Positions 52,153 to 63,100 of a stretch of DNA of 64,000 nucleotides are shown piece by piece. The DNA is taken from the NCBI RefSeq assembly GCF_014201355.1, contig NZ_JACHEG010000004.1, forward strand, positions 186,001 through 250,000. The letters are read 5' to 3'. The DNA comes from Aliirhizobium wenxiniae. GTDB lineage: Bacteria; Pseudomonadota; Alphaproteobacteria; Rhizobiales; Rhizobiaceae. The notes below the pieces were generated by a model. The model was not told the DNA's origin. It saw nothing but the letters and a program-made list of their open reading frames with translations, and ran no database searches. Numbering within the stretch: position 1 is the stretch's first letter; the number at the start of each line of letters is the position of its first letter. The translations under genes were made by a program, and so were the position numbers.

Positions 52153-55100
52153 ATGGCTGGCAACGCAACCGGCAGTAAGTGGGATTTCTGGGTCGATCGC
52201 GGCGGCACGTTTACCGATATCGTCGGCCGAAAGCCGGACGGAACCCTGGTTGCGCACAAGGTTCTCTCGGAAAATCCGGAGGCTTATAGGGACGCGGCGG
52301 TCCAGGGCATTCGCGAGCTTTTAGGCGTCGTGGCCGGAGAACCGATCCCCTCCGGGTTGATCGGCGCGGTAAAGATGGGCACGACGGTTGCCACCAATGC
52401 GCTTCTGGAGCGCAAGGGCGAAAAGACGCTGCTCGTTACCACACGGGGTTTCCGCGATGCGCTGGCGATCGGTTATCAGGCCCGTGCCGACATTTTTGCC
52501 AAGAAGATCATCAAGCCGGAACTGCTTTACAGTGCCGTCGTCGAAGTCGATGAGCGCGTCCGCGCCGATGGTGAGGTCGAGGCAGTACCGGATGAAGCGA
52601 CCGTCCGCGCCGACCTTGAGGCCCGGTTCGATGCCGGCTATCGCGCAATCGCCATCGTCTTCATGCATGCCTATCGGTATCCGGCTCACGAACAGCTTGT
52701 CTCGCGTATTGCCGGCGAGATCGGTTTCACCCAGATTTCCGTCAGCCACGAAGTCTCGCCGCTGATCAAGCTTGTCGGCCGGGGCGACACGACGGTGGTC
52801 GATGCCTATCTGTCGCCGATCCTGCGCCGTTATGTGGAGCAGGTGGCGGAAGAGCTTGGCGCGGACGCGAACGGGACAGGTGGGAACGGCCCGCAGCTGA
52901 TGTTCATGCAGTCTTCCGGAGGCCTTACTGCCGCGCGGTTGTTTCAAGGCAAGGATGCGATCCTTTCCGGTCCGGCCGGCGGCGTGGTCGGAGCGGTAGA
53001 GACGTCACGGCTTGCCGGGTTCGACAAGATGGTCGGCTTCGATATGGGCGGCACATCGACAGACGTTTCCCACTATGACGGTGAACTGGAGCGTTCCTTC
53101 GAGACGGAAGTGGCGGGTGTGCGCATGCGCGCGCCGATGATGTCGATCCACACGGTTGCGGCCGGCGGCGGCTCGATCCTGCATTTCGAGAACGGCCGGT
53201 TTCGCGCAGGCCCGGATTCGGCCGGTGCCAATCCCGGCCCAAAAGCCTATCGTCGCGGCGGCCCGCTGACGGTTACCGACGCCAATGTCATGCTCGGCAA
53301 GCTTTCGCCGGATCTCTTCCCGAAGATCTTCGGCCCGAACCGTGACCAGCCGCTCGATGCGGAGGCCGTACGCAAGGCCTTCGAGGAGATGGCAGAGGTG
53401 GTCGGCGATGGCCGCACGCCCGAACAGGTGGCCGACGGATTTCTCGCCATTGCCGTGGAGAACATGGCCAATGCCGTCAAGAAAATCAGCGTCCAGCGCG
53501 GTTATGACGTCACCCATTACGCGCTGACCTGCTTCGGCGGTGCTGGTGGCCAGCATGCCTGCCTCACGGCCGATGCGCTCGGCATCTCGACCGTGCTGAT
53601 CCATCCGTTTTCCGGCATCCTGTCGGCCTATGGTATGGGGCTTGCCGATATTCGCGCCACCCGCCAGCGCACGGTCTCGCAAGGTCTTGCGGCAGCGCTC
53701 GCGTCGCTTTCACCGGTTCGTGACGAGTTGACCGCAGCCGTTCTTGGCGAGATGAAAAGCCAGGGTGTCGCGGAAACGGATATCGAAGTCCTGCATCGCG
53801 CCCATCTGCGCTATCAGGGCACGGATACGACCTTGTCCATCACTGTTTCCGATGCGGCCGAAATGACTGCCGCTTTCGAAAGTGCGCACAAGAAGCAGTT
53901 CGGTTTCATCTTCGAGAACCGCGAGATCATTTTCGAGGCTTATGAAGTCGAGGCGATTGGTGGCGGTGCGGATAGTTCCGAGCCGGAATTCGCGCTTGAG
54001 ACAGCGGCACCGGTATCGACGGAAGTGACGAAATTCTTTTCCGGCGGCGCCTGGCGGGATGCTCCCATCTATCGCCGCGCCGACATTTCACCGGGTGCCC
54101 GTGCCAATGGCCCCTGCCTGATCGTTGAGCCGCACCAGACGATCGTCGTCGAGGATGGCTGGGCTTTCGAGATCACCAAACTCGATCACGTCGTGCTGAA
54201 GCGTATCGCGGAGCTGTCACGGGCAAAGGCGGTCGGCACGCAGGCCGATCCGGTCCTGCTCGAAGTCTTCAACAACCTGTTCATGTCGATTGCCGAGCAG
54301 ATGGGCGTGACGCTGCAGAACACTGCGTCATCGGTCAACATCAAGGAACGGCTCGACTTTTCCTGCGCAGTGTTCGACGAAAACGGCGCGCTCGTCGCCA
54401 ATGCTCCGCATATGCCGGTGCATCTCGGCTCGATGGATCGCTCGGTCGAAAGCATCATCGCGCAGAACAAGGGCAGGATCCGTCCCGGCGACGTTTTCGC
54501 GCTCAACGCGCCTTATAATGGCGGCACGCATCTGCCGGATATCACGGTGGTGACGCCGGTTTTCGATGAAAAGGGCGAGAAGATATTGTTCTACGTCGCC
54601 TCGCGCGGTCATCATGCCGATGTCGGTGGCACGGCCCCCGGTTCGATGACGCCGCTTGCAACGACGGTCGACGAGGAAGGCGTTCTGTTCGACAATGTTC
54701 CGCTCGTCGACCGCGGCAGGTTCGATGAGGCGGGTATCACGAGGCTGCTTTCCGATCATCCCTATCCGGCCCGCAACGTCGCCCAGAACGTCGCCGACCT
54801 TCGTGCCCAGATCGCCGCCAACGAAAAGGGCGTGCACGAGATGCGCAAGATGATTGCGCAATTCGGTCTGGATGTGGTGCAGGCCTATATGGGCCATGTG
54901 CAGGACAATGCCGAAGAGAGCGTTCGCCGGGTGCTGGAAAAGCTCGGCGATGCCGAATTCTCATATGCCACCGACCAGGGCAGCACGATCAGGGTTAAGA
55001 TCACTGTCGACAGGGAAAAGCGCGAAGCGACCGTCGATTTTACCGGCACCAGCGAGCAGAAGAAGAACAATTTCAACGCGCCGGAACCGGTCACGCGGGC

Positions 55101-55791
55101 GGCGGTTCTTTATGTCTTCCGTGTCATGGTGGAAAGCTCGATCCCGATGAATGCCGGCTGCCTGAAGCCGATCAGGATCATCGTGCCGGATGGCTCGATG
55201 CTGAAGCCGCAATATCCGGCAGCCGTCGTGGCGGGTAATGTGGAGACCTCACAACATGTCACCAATGCGCTGTTCGGTGCCTTGGGCGCGATTGCCGCCA
55301 GTCAGGGGACGATGAACAATCTCACCTTCGGCAACGCCACTTACCAGTATTACGAAACCCTGTGCTCCGGCTCACCGGCAGGCCGATTCAACGACGGCAC
55401 CGGTTTTGCGGGTACGGATGCGGTGCATGTCCACATGACCAACTCCCGCCTGACCGATCCGGAAATCCTGGAGACGCGCTATCCGGTGCTGCTGGAGGAT
55501 TTCCATATCCGTGAAGCATCCGGTGGTAAGGGGGCGTTTTCTGCCGGCAGCGGCACGAAGCGGACGATCCGTTTTCTCGAAAAAATGGATTGCGCCATCC
55601 TCTCGTCGCACCGCACGATCCGCCCGCATGGGCTGGGCGGTGGCGCAGAGGGCGAACTCGGCCTCACCACAGTGCGCCGTCTCGACGGCTCGGTGGAAGA
55701 ACTTGCCGGCTGCGCCCAGACGCTGATCGAGGCGGGCGAAGCCGTCACCGTGGTGACGCCGACGGCGGGCGGTTATCTGCCGGCAGAATAG
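52153..55791 (+). CDS. 5-oxoprolinase / hydantoinase family protein (OplAH)
   Basis: The 1212-residue protein joins a HyuA-type domain (about 1-690) and a HyuB-type domain (about 710-1205), as in eukaryotic and bacterial 5-oxoprolinases. N-terminal '[19 protein letters not shown]' is an ATP-binding actin-like motif; '[20 protein letters not shown]' is the second. The HyuB half has '[13 protein letters not shown]' and '[19 protein letters not shown]'. It opens pyroglutamate (or a hydantoin-like ring) with ATP. The frame is open from 52093; 52153 follows AAGGGGGAC. Substrate class is firm, exact substrate is not. Confidence 0.9.
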   Translation: MAGNATGSKWDFWVDRGGTFTDIVGRKPDGTLVAHKVLSENPEAYRDAAVQGIRELLGVVAGEPIPSGLIGAVKMGTTVATNALLERKGEKTLLVTTRGFRDALAIGYQARADIFAKKIIKPELLYSAVVEVDERVRADGEVEAVPDEATVRADLEARFDAGYRAIAIVFMHAYRYPAHEQLVSRIAGEIGFTQISVSHEVSPLIKLVGRGDTTVVDAYLSPILRRYVEQVAEELGADANGTGGNGPQLMFMQSSGGLTAARLFQGKDAILSGPAGGVVGAVETSRLAGFDKMVGFDMGGTSTDVSHYDGELERSFETEVAGVRMRAPMMSIHTVAAGGGSILHFENGRFRAGPDSAGANPGPKAYRRGGPLTVTDANVMLGKLSPDLFPKIFGPNRDQPLDAEAVRKAFEEMAEVVGDGRTPEQVADGFLAIAVENMANAVKKISVQRGYDVTHYALTCFGGAGGQHACLTADALGISTVLIHPFSGILSAYGMGLADIRATRQRTVSQGLAAALASLSPVRDELTAAVLGEMKSQGVAETDIEVLHRAHLRYQGTDTTLSITVSDAAEMTAAFESAHKKQFGFIFENREIIFEAYEVEAIGGGADSSEPEFALETAAPVSTEVTKFFSGGAWRDAPIYRRADISPGARANGPCLIVEPHQTIVVEDGWAFEITKLDHVVLKRIAELSRAKAVGTQADPVLLEVFNNLFMSIAEQMGVTLQNTASSVNIKERLDFSCAVFDENGALVANAPHMPVHLGSMDRSVESIIAQNKGRIRPGDVFALNAPYNGGTHLPDITVVTPVFDEKGEKILFYVASRGHHADVGGTAPGSMTPLATTVDEEGVLFDNVPLVDRGRFDEAGITRLLSDHPYPARNVAQNVADLRAQIAANEKGVHEMRKMIAQFGLDVVQAYMGHVQDNAEESVRRVLEKLGDAEFSYATDQGSTIRVKITVDREKREATVDFTGTSEQKKNNFNAPEPVTRAAVLYVFRVMVESSIPMNAGCLKPIRIIVPDGSMLKPQYPAAVVAGNVETSQHVTNALFGALGAIAASQGTMNNLTFGNATYQYYETLCSGSPAGRFNDGTGFAGTDAVHVHMTNSRLTDPEILETRYPVLLEDFHIREASGGKGAFSAGSGTKRTIRFLEKMDCAILSSHRTIRPHGLGGGAEGELGLTTVRRLDGSVEELAGCAQTLIEAGEAVTVVTPTAGGYLPAE

Positions 55792-55799
55792 GGAAGGCT

Positions 55800-56378
55800 C
55801 TAGTTTTCCGCCAGCCAGCCGGAAACGCGGTCCAGGGTTCTGCGCTCCTGGTCCGCCTCCATCGAAAAGGCCGGACGTAACGTGGCGTCCGGCATATGGG
55901 CGCGCAGCACGTCGATACTATCGCCCAACCCATATCCGCCATGGGTGATGAAGGGGATCACCACCTTGCCGGACATGTCGTGGGCGCGCAGGAATGAGCG
56001 GATCACCGGCGGAGCGGTCATGCCCCAGATCGGCATGCCCAGATAGACGGTATCATACCGACCGATATCGGCGACGAAATGCCCGAGCGGCGGCAGGTAT
56101 TGCGACTGCGTTTCGCGGCGCGCCTGATCGACCGTCGTTTGATAATCTTCCGGATAGGGCGTTTCTGTCTTTATCTCGAACAGCGTCGCGTCCATGGCCC
56201 GCCTGATCTGGCGGGCTATGACGGCGGTATTTCCCGTTCGCGAATAATAGGCGACGAGTGTATGTCCGGTCTCGACCGGGCGCTGCTCTGCCGACGTCTT
56301 CGACGCCGCCAGCACAAGGCCGGCGGCAGTGAGAGGCAGAGCCTTCAGCAGATTTCTTCTCGGCAATTCGTTTCCCAT
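55800..56378 (-). CDS. Exported flavodoxin-like protein
   Basis: The 192-residue protein begins with a twin-arginine-type signal ('ELPRRNLLKALPLTAAGLVL'), then a flavodoxin fold: FMN-phosphate loop 'VAYYSRTGNTAVIARQI', 'YDTVYLGMPIWGMTAPPV' and 'IPFITHGGYGLGDSI'. Folded export of a flavin protein by Tat fits. It converges with the 5-oxoprolinase gene, nine bases from its stop, and lies downstream of the CMD-cupin gene on the same strand. Confidence 0.85.
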   Translation of the reverse strand: MGNELPRRNLLKALPLTAAGLVLAASKTSAEQRPVETGHTLVAYYSRTGNTAVIARQIRRAMDATLFEIKTETPYPEDYQTTVDQARRETQSQYLPPLGHFVADIGRYDTVYLGMPIWGMTAPPVIRSFLRAHDMSGKVVIPFITHGGYGLGDSIDVLRAHMPDATLRPAFSMEADQERRTLDRVSGWLAEN

Positions 56379-56407
56379 GATCGTCCGGCTCCGGCTCCCC
56401 GGTTTCG

Positions 56408-57625
56408 TCAGTCTATTGCGTCGGCCCTGGCGTAATCCTCGTCGGAGACCTTCTCCATCCAGGTTACGACGCTGCCGTTCTCAGCTTCGGCCACGGCGAA
56501 ATGCGTCATGGCCTCATCGGCAGAAGCGCCATGCCAATGCTTCAGATGCGGCGGAATCCAGACCACGTCACCGGGACCGACGGTTTCGACAGGGCCGCCT
56601 TCCTTCTGCACCCAGCCCTTGCCGGAGATGATGAAAAGCGTCTGTCCGAGAGGATGGGTATGCCATGCGGTGCGCGCGCCGGCCGAGAAGGACACGGTTG
56701 CGCCACTGATGCGCGCCGGATCGGTGCCCTTGTAATGACCGGCAACGCTTACTTCTCCGGTGAAGTAGGCGTCCGGCCCGGGACCGGGATTGCTGTTGGC
56801 GCGGGTGACCTGAAGATCCATGTTTTCTCCTTGGGAATTCACTTGTGAAGGCTTTGCTTGAGCTGTGCCGTTACGGCTTTCGAATACCGCCTTCAATACC
56901 GGGACTGCGGACATGGCGCGCGGCCAGCCTGCATAAAACGCGACATGGGTGATCGCTTCTGATGCCTCGGAGGCGGTCAGGCCGTTATCCATCGCCCGAT
57001 TGGCGTGAAACGGCAGTTGTTCCGGCTGGCCGATCGCCACAAGCGCCACCATCGTGATCAGGCTGCGGTCGCGGGCGGAAATATCCGGCCTCTGCCAGAG
57101 ATCACCGAACAACACGCGGTTGGTCAGTTCGGCAAGGGCAGGGGCTGTCGGAGCAACGGCAGCGTTGACCGTCGCGGTACGGGCAGCTTCCGCCGCCGCT
57201 TCCAGCTCGATGCGCGCGGCATCGCTGTTTCGCACCGGTGCGATATTGCGTTCACCGAAGACCTGGGCGACTTCCTGCACTGCCGAAATCGCATTGGGCC
57301 AGCCGGAATAAAGCGCGAGCTGGGTGATCAGTTCACCGATCTCTTCGGGCTTTACGCCGTTATCGAGCGCACGCCGCACATGGCTGCCGATCTGTGCCGA
57401 CTTGCCGGTGGAGACGAGAACCGCGACCGTCACCAGGCTGCGATCGCGTGGTGCAAGTTCGGTTCGTTCCCATACCTCGCCGAAGAGGACACTATCGGTG
57501 AAATGACCAAGTCCCGGGGCAACGTCATAGACCGCCGGCGGAGCGACGCGACGCCGTTCTTCCTGGGCCTCCACGCCTGTGACGGCGAGCGTGGACATGG
57601 CGATGCTGGCGGCAATGTTCTTCAT
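56408..57625 (-). CDS. Double carboxymuconolactone decarboxylase-like domain fused to a cupin
   Basis: The 405-residue protein has a signal peptide (about 1-20), two CMD/AhpD-like domains (about 30-135, 'RDRSLVTVAVLVSTGKSAQI'; about 160-265, 'RDRSLITMVALVAIGQPEQL') and a C-terminal cupin (269-405; 'GARTAWHTHPLGQTLFIISG', 'GDVVWIPPHLKHWHG'). The cupin closely resembles manganese cupin hydroxynitrile lyases such as GtHNL. The cupin starts at an internal Met (56821) with AAGGAG five bases before it, so it may also be made alone, and the fusion may be recent. The start at 57625 follows AAAGAGGAAG. Confidence 0.8.
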   Translation of the reverse strand: MKNIAASIAMSTLAVTGVEAQEERRRVAPPAVYDVAPGLGHFTDSVLFGEVWERTELAPRDRSLVTVAVLVSTGKSAQIGSHVRRALDNGVKPEEIGELITQLALYSGWPNAISAVQEVAQVFGERNIAPVRNSDAARIELEAAAEAARTATVNAAVAPTAPALAELTNRVLFGDLWQRPDISARDRSLITMVALVAIGQPEQLPFHANRAMDNGLTASEASEAITHVAFYAGWPRAMSAVPVLKAVFESRNGTAQAKPSQVNSQGENMDLQVTRANSNPGPGPDAYFTGEVSVAGHYKGTDPARISGATVSFSAGARTAWHTHPLGQTLFIISGKGWVQKEGGPVETVGPGDVVWIPPHLKHWHGASADEAMTHFAVAEAENGSVVTWMEKVSDEDYARADAID

Positions 57626-57802
57626 CCGGATCTTCCTCTTTCTACGGTCTCGGTTGGCCAAACGCGCGGGTTACCCGTCCCTTGATGTGGGCCGGAAATC
57701 CCGCGGGATTAGATGGCTCAATCCGATTGGGCCTATGCGCCGGGTTCATGAATGGTCGGGCGGTCGCGTCATTGAATTCGGTGACGCGACGGCTCTCCTT
57801 TT

Positions 57803-58819
57803 TTAGAAACGCAGAAGGGTCTTGATCGCCCGGCGCTCGTCCATGGCCTTGTATCCTTCCGCCACGTCAGCCAGCGGCAGTTCAAGGTCGAAGACCTTGC
57901 CGGGATTGATCTTCCGGTCGACAACCAGATCCATCAGGTAAGGCAGGAAACGGCGCACAGGGGCGGGGCCGCCAAGCAGGCTCTTCTGCTGGAAGAACAG
58001 GTTCTGGCCGTCGAATGTGACGCCATGCGGGACGCCGACAAAGCCGATCTTGCCGCCCGGACGGGCAGAGGCGATAGCCTGTGACATGGATTCCTGCGTC
58101 CCGACGCATTCCAGAACGGAAGCCGCGCCTACGCCCTCTGTCAGTTCCTTGATGCGGGCAACGCCTGCATCACCGCGTTCGGAGACGATATCGGTTGCGC
58201 CGAATTCCAGCGCCAGGTCCTGTCGGGTCTTATGGCGGCTCATCGCGATGATGCGTTCGGCCCCCATCTGCCTGGCGGCGAGTACGCCCATCAGGCCGAC
58301 AGCGCCATCACCAACAACAACGGCGGTCGAGCCTTCCTGTACGCCCGCCGCGTCGGCGGCATACCAGCCGGTGCCCAGCACGTCGGATGTGGCCAGAAGG
58401 CTCGGGATCAGATCATCTGCGGGCATGTCGGCGGTTGCGACAAGCGTTCCGTCGGCCAGAGGCACGCGGGCATAGGGCGCCTGTGCGCCGGTCATGAATT
58501 CCCGCTGTTCGCAGGACGACTGGAAACCGAAGCGGCAATGCGGGCAGGTATTGTCGGAGAGGCAGAAGGAGCCGACGACGAACTGGCCCGGCTTGACAGT
58601 CTTGACTGCACTGCCGACCTCAACGACCACGCCGCAATATTCATGACCCATTGAGAGCGGTGCGGTCACCTCGTTGGCGCCGCGATAGGGCCACAGGTCC
58701 GATCCGCAGATGCAGGATGCAGACAGCTTGATGATGGCATCCGTCGGCTTGAGTATCTTCGGCTCGGAGACTTCCTCGCAGCGAACGTCGCCGGGACCAT
58801 GGAGAATTGTAGCAAGCAT
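57803..58819 (-). CDS. Zinc-dependent alcohol dehydrogenase
   Basis: The 338-residue MDR enzyme has catalytic zinc ligands in 'ASCICGSDLWPYRG' (Cys) and 'SMGHEYCGVVVEVGSAVK' (His-Glu), a structural-zinc lobe in 'LSDNTCPHCRFGFQSSCEQR', and the NAD(P)-binding 'VVVGDGAVGLMGVLAARQMG'. It oxidises an alcohol or reduces an aldehyde. It is in a minus-strand run of redox genes (62884 to 55800). The 140 bases after its stop (57662-57802) hold no gene. Confidence 0.88.
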   Translation of the reverse strand: MLATILHGPGDVRCEEVSEPKILKPTDAIIKLSASCICGSDLWPYRGANEVTAPLSMGHEYCGVVVEVGSAVKTVKPGQFVVGSFCLSDNTCPHCRFGFQSSCEQREFMTGAQAPYARVPLADGTLVATADMPADDLIPSLLATSDVLGTGWYAADAAGVQEGSTAVVVGDGAVGLMGVLAARQMGAERIIAMSRHKTRQDLALEFGATDIVSERGDAGVARIKELTEGVGAASVLECVGTQESMSQAIASARPGGKIGFVGVPHGVTFDGQNLFFQQKSLLGGPAPVRRFLPYLMDLVVDRKINPGKVFDLELPLADVAEGYKAMDERRAIKTLLRF

Positions 58820-58886
58820 TATGTTTTCCTTTTAATTTCATCTTTTTCTTCAGGGATGGACGGACATTCCTGCCGGATCCGGAAAG

Positions 58887-59729
58887 TCACTCGTTCGGCG
58901 GAAAATCCGTGGAGGCGGCCAGTTCGGTTTGCGCCTCGAAGCCCGCGATGCGCTTCTTCAGCGTATCGATCGTGCTTTGCAGCGCCTGGGAGCCGAGAAC
59001 CATCCGGAGCGGTGCGGGCTCGATCTCGATACTTTCGATAATGCGCGTGGCCATGCGAGTAGGATCACCCGCTGCCAAGCCATTGCCGGGATCGAGCATC
59101 TTGAGGAATGCGTGGGTTGGCGTGTTGTCGTAAATCGGCATGAGGTTTGCCACTTTGGCACTGCCATAGCGGAATTCCGTGCGCGCGCCGCCCGGTTCCA
59201 CAATCGTGACGCCGATGCCGAAAGCGGCTACTTCCTGAGCCACCGATTCCGCGAAGCCTTCAATGCCCCACTTGGTCGCATGATAAAGCGAATTGCCGGG
59301 GAAGGCGACCTGACCGCCATAGGAGGACAGCTGGATGATACGTCCGCCACCCTGGGCACGAAGATGAGGGATGACGGCTCGGAACAACTGGATCGAGCCG
59401 GTGAGATTGGTGGCGATGATCGTATCGATTTCGCTATCTGAAAGTTCCTCTGCAGCCCCGAACAGCCCATAGCCTGCATTTGAGACGACCACGTCGACGC
59501 GCCCGATGTCGGCGAAGACGGCATCAATCAGCGCCCTAATCGCCGCGACGTCGGTTACATCGAGAATCCTGGCGAAGAAAGTCTGCGGATAGGCTTCGAC
59601 CAGATCCTTGATCTTGCCGGTGTCGCGGACCGTACCGACGACCTTGTCGCCACGCTGAAGAAGTTGCTCGGTCAATTCGCGGCCGAAACCGCTGCTGACG
59701 CCGGTAATAAACCATGTCTGCTGGGCCAT
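58887..59729 (-). CDS. Short-chain dehydrogenase/reductase
   Basis: The 280-residue classical SDR has 'FITGVSSGFGRELTEQLLQR' (TGxxxGxG), 'VVVSNAGYGLFGAAEEL' (NAG), catalytic Ser in 'RIIQLSSYGGQVAFPGNSLY' and Tyr/Lys in 'YHATKWGIEGF'. It acts on an unknown carbonyl substrate. It is 22 bases downstream of the NmrA-like SDR gene in the same direction. Confidence 0.88.
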   Translation of the reverse strand: MAQQTWFITGVSSGFGRELTEQLLQRGDKVVGTVRDTGKIKDLVEAYPQTFFARILDVTDVAAIRALIDAVFADIGRVDVVVSNAGYGLFGAAEELSDSEIDTIIATNLTGSIQLFRAVIPHLRAQGGGRIIQLSSYGGQVAFPGNSLYHATKWGIEGFAESVAQEVAAFGIGVTIVEPGGARTEFRYGSAKVANLMPIYDNTPTHAFLKMLDPGNGLAAGDPTRMATRIIESIEIEPAPLRMVLGSQALQSTIDTLKKRIAGFEAQTELAASTDFPPNE

Positions 59730-59751
59730 GTTCCGTGCTCCTTTATTGGTC

Positions 59752-60552
59752 TCAATCTGAAGTTAAGGCGGGACGGATTGCGTCGAGATCGTCACGCACG
59801 CGCTGCGGCTCATCGCACAGGGGCATGTTGTCGGTGTCGCGAACGGCATCGGGTCCGCCCCGGATGTCCGACGCTATTCCGGAGAACAGCGGTTCCAGAT
59901 CGGTCTGTTCCGGCCCCTTGTCGGCCACCAGTTCGAATGTCTTGTAACGGGCCGTCTCGGATGTAAGGCTTGCAACCAGAACCTGGGCTATCTGCCTGCG
60001 GGAGATGACACCGTCCTGCGGCGTGCCGGACTGTCTGGTGTCACCCTGCAGAAAGACGAGCTGGTGCTGGTCCTTGTCATTGTAATCGAACCAGCCGGGA
60101 CGGACGATGGTGTAGGAGAGGCCGCTGGCCCGCACCAGACGCTCGGCGCGGCGTTTCCAATCATGAGCTTCGGTGTGCTGATTGTAGCTGCCGGTGCGGT
60201 TGGTCACGCCGATAGCGGTCATCAGTGCGATCCTGACTTTTCGGGAACCGAGGGCGAGGAGCGTATTGCGGACGCCGCCATAATCGACCTGTTCCGAACC
60301 GAGCTTGCCGTTGCCATGGGAACCGTGGGTGAAGACGATCGCATCGACATCCTCCACGACGGCACGAAGACTGGCCTTTTCGGTCAGGTCACCGACAATA
60401 ATCTCCACTGCATCGCCAAGTGCACGACCCTTGTGCGTGTCGCGCACGAGCGCCCTGACGGAATGGCCACGCGCGCGAGCCTCGGCAACGACATGCCCGC
60501 CGATACTGCCGGTGGCGCCGACAACAAGGATCTTGAGAGGTTGATCGGTCAT
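59752..60552 (-). CDS. NmrA-like NAD(P)-binding SDR protein
   Basis: The 266-residue atypical SDR has 'ILVVGATGSIGGHVVAEARA' and 'SVRALVRDTHKG', with 'DAIVFTHGSHGNGKLGSEQV' and 'VRIALMTAIGVTNRTG'. The Tyr-x3-Lys pair is not conserved, which is usual for this group; it may sense or use NADPH. The start at 60552 follows AGGAG seven bases upstream; a longer frame to 60615 overlaps the exporter gene and was rejected. Confidence 0.85.
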   Translation of the reverse strand: MTDQPLKILVVGATGSIGGHVVAEARARGHSVRALVRDTHKGRALGDAVEIIVGDLTEKASLRAVVEDVDAIVFTHGSHGNGKLGSEQVDYGGVRNTLLALGSRKVRIALMTAIGVTNRTGSYNQHTEAHDWKRRAERLVRASGLSYTIVRPGWFDYNDKDQHQLVFLQGDTRQSGTPQDGVISRRQIAQVLVASLTSETARYKTFELVADKGPEQTDLEPLFSGIASDIRGGPDAVRDTDNMPLCDEPQRVRDDLDAIRPALTSD

Positions 60553-60556
60553 GACG

Positions 60557-61807
60557 TTACTCCTGCCGAGATTTGGAAGAGGTGGAGGTGACAAGCCAGG
60601 CACAGAGCGCAGCACCGGTCGCCATCACGGCGATCACCCATCCCATCGGCCAGGGCGTGCCGTCCGCAAGAGCACCGACCAATCCCGACCCGGCAATGCC
60701 GCTGCCATATTGAATGGCGCCGACGAGCGCCGAAACCGAGCCGGCCTGTTCGGGATAATCGGCCATCGCACCCGCGATCGAATTGGCGACGACGAAGCCG
60801 GTGACGGAAACGAAAGCCAGCAGCGGCAGGAAAAGGCCCCATAATCCGCCGAAATCGGAATAGGAGTTTACCGCAAGCACGATGCCCGAGATCATCGCAA
60901 AAACCGTACCGCCTGCCAGAATCCGGTTCATGCCGAAGCGGTGGACGAGCCGTGCGTTGACCAGGTTTGTGATGACGATGCCGATGATGCCGGCACCGAA
61001 GAGCAGCCCGTAATATTTGGCTGGCACCTTGTGGTAGGTGATGAAGGCGAACGGAGTTCCGGCGATATAGGCATACATGCCCGAATAGAAGAAGGCTCCC
61101 GCACCGGCATAACCGATGATCTTCTTATGAGTGAGCAGATCCGCGTAACGACGGAAAGCCCCTGTCAGCGGCTCGGTGCGCCGCCGCTCGGCCGGCAATG
61201 TTTCAGGCAAGGTGCAAAGACCTGCAAGCGCCAAAAGCCCGAGCAGTACCAGCACCCAGAATATTGCGCGCCAACCGGCGATGGCCGCGATCTGGCTGCC
61301 GAGGATGGGCCCCAGTAACGGGGCGATCGCCATCACGGCAATCAGCGTCGAGAGCATCTGCGCTGCACGCGCGCCCTGATAGAGATCTCGGACGATGGCG
61401 CGTGACAGAACCACGCCTGCGCAGGCTCCGATCGCCTGCAGGATGCGCCACAGAATGATCTCCTCGACGCTTGTCGAAATCGCACAGCCGATCGAGCCGA
61501 TGACGAACAGGACAAGGCCAATCGCAACCGGGATCTTCCGCCCGTATTTGTCACTCAGGGCGCCCCAGAAAAGCTGTCCCAGGCTGAAGCCGATCAGGAA
61601 GCCTGAAATGGTGAACTCGACACTGCCTGCATCGGCACCAAGCTGATTGGCCATTTCCGGCATTGCAGGCAGGTAGAAGTCGGTCGAGATCGACGCAAAA
61701 CCCATCAATGCGCTGAGGATAGCAAGCACCTGCCAGCGCTGCGTATGCGGTATGGGCGCGCTGTCGGCAAGGGTGTCGGCCGAACAGAGCTGAGTTTGGG
61801 ATGGCAT
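60557..61807 (-). CDS. Bcr/CflA-type MFS drug exporter
   Basis: The 416-residue transporter has twelve membrane segments and the Bcr/CflA pattern: 'ALMGFASISTDFYLPAMPEM', 'ISGFLIGFSLGQLFWGALSD', 'KYGRKIPVAIGLVLFVIGSI', and 'ILQAIGACAGVVLSRAIVRD'. It exports a small toxic molecule with proton exchange. It is four bases before the NmrA-like SDR gene in the same operon. The frame is open to 61858; the start at 61807 is preferred but has no strong ribosome-binding site. Confidence 0.87.
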   Translation of the reverse strand: MPSQTQLCSADTLADSAPIPHTQRWQVLAILSALMGFASISTDFYLPAMPEMANQLGADAGSVEFTISGFLIGFSLGQLFWGALSDKYGRKIPVAIGLVLFVIGSIGCAISTSVEEIILWRILQAIGACAGVVLSRAIVRDLYQGARAAQMLSTLIAVMAIAPLLGPILGSQIAAIAGWRAIFWVLVLLGLLALAGLCTLPETLPAERRRTEPLTGAFRRYADLLTHKKIIGYAGAGAFFYSGMYAYIAGTPFAFITYHKVPAKYYGLLFGAGIIGIVITNLVNARLVHRFGMNRILAGGTVFAMISGIVLAVNSYSDFGGLWGLFLPLLAFVSVTGFVVANSIAGAMADYPEQAGSVSALVGAIQYGSGIAGSGLVGALADGTPWPMGWVIAVMATGAALCAWLVTSTSSKSRQE

Positions 61808-61894
61808 GATGGTGTGGGTGTCCTGTTGCCGGATAACTGCCAGCGCCCGGCAGGGCATGCTGCTCCTGCCGGGCCTGAAAATGACTGAGAGGTG

Positions 61895-62944
<1,050 letters not shown>

Positions 62945-63100
62945 TCAACTCACCGTGGATGGAAATGTAAACCTTAAGCAGTCATTTCATTAGACGCTGG
63001 ATACAGCATGAACTTATGCTCAAAATTCATGAATTGGCTCGAAGCCAAGTCATGCCGCAGCTTGCTGATGATAATGAATGTGGCTGTCGAGGATCATCGC

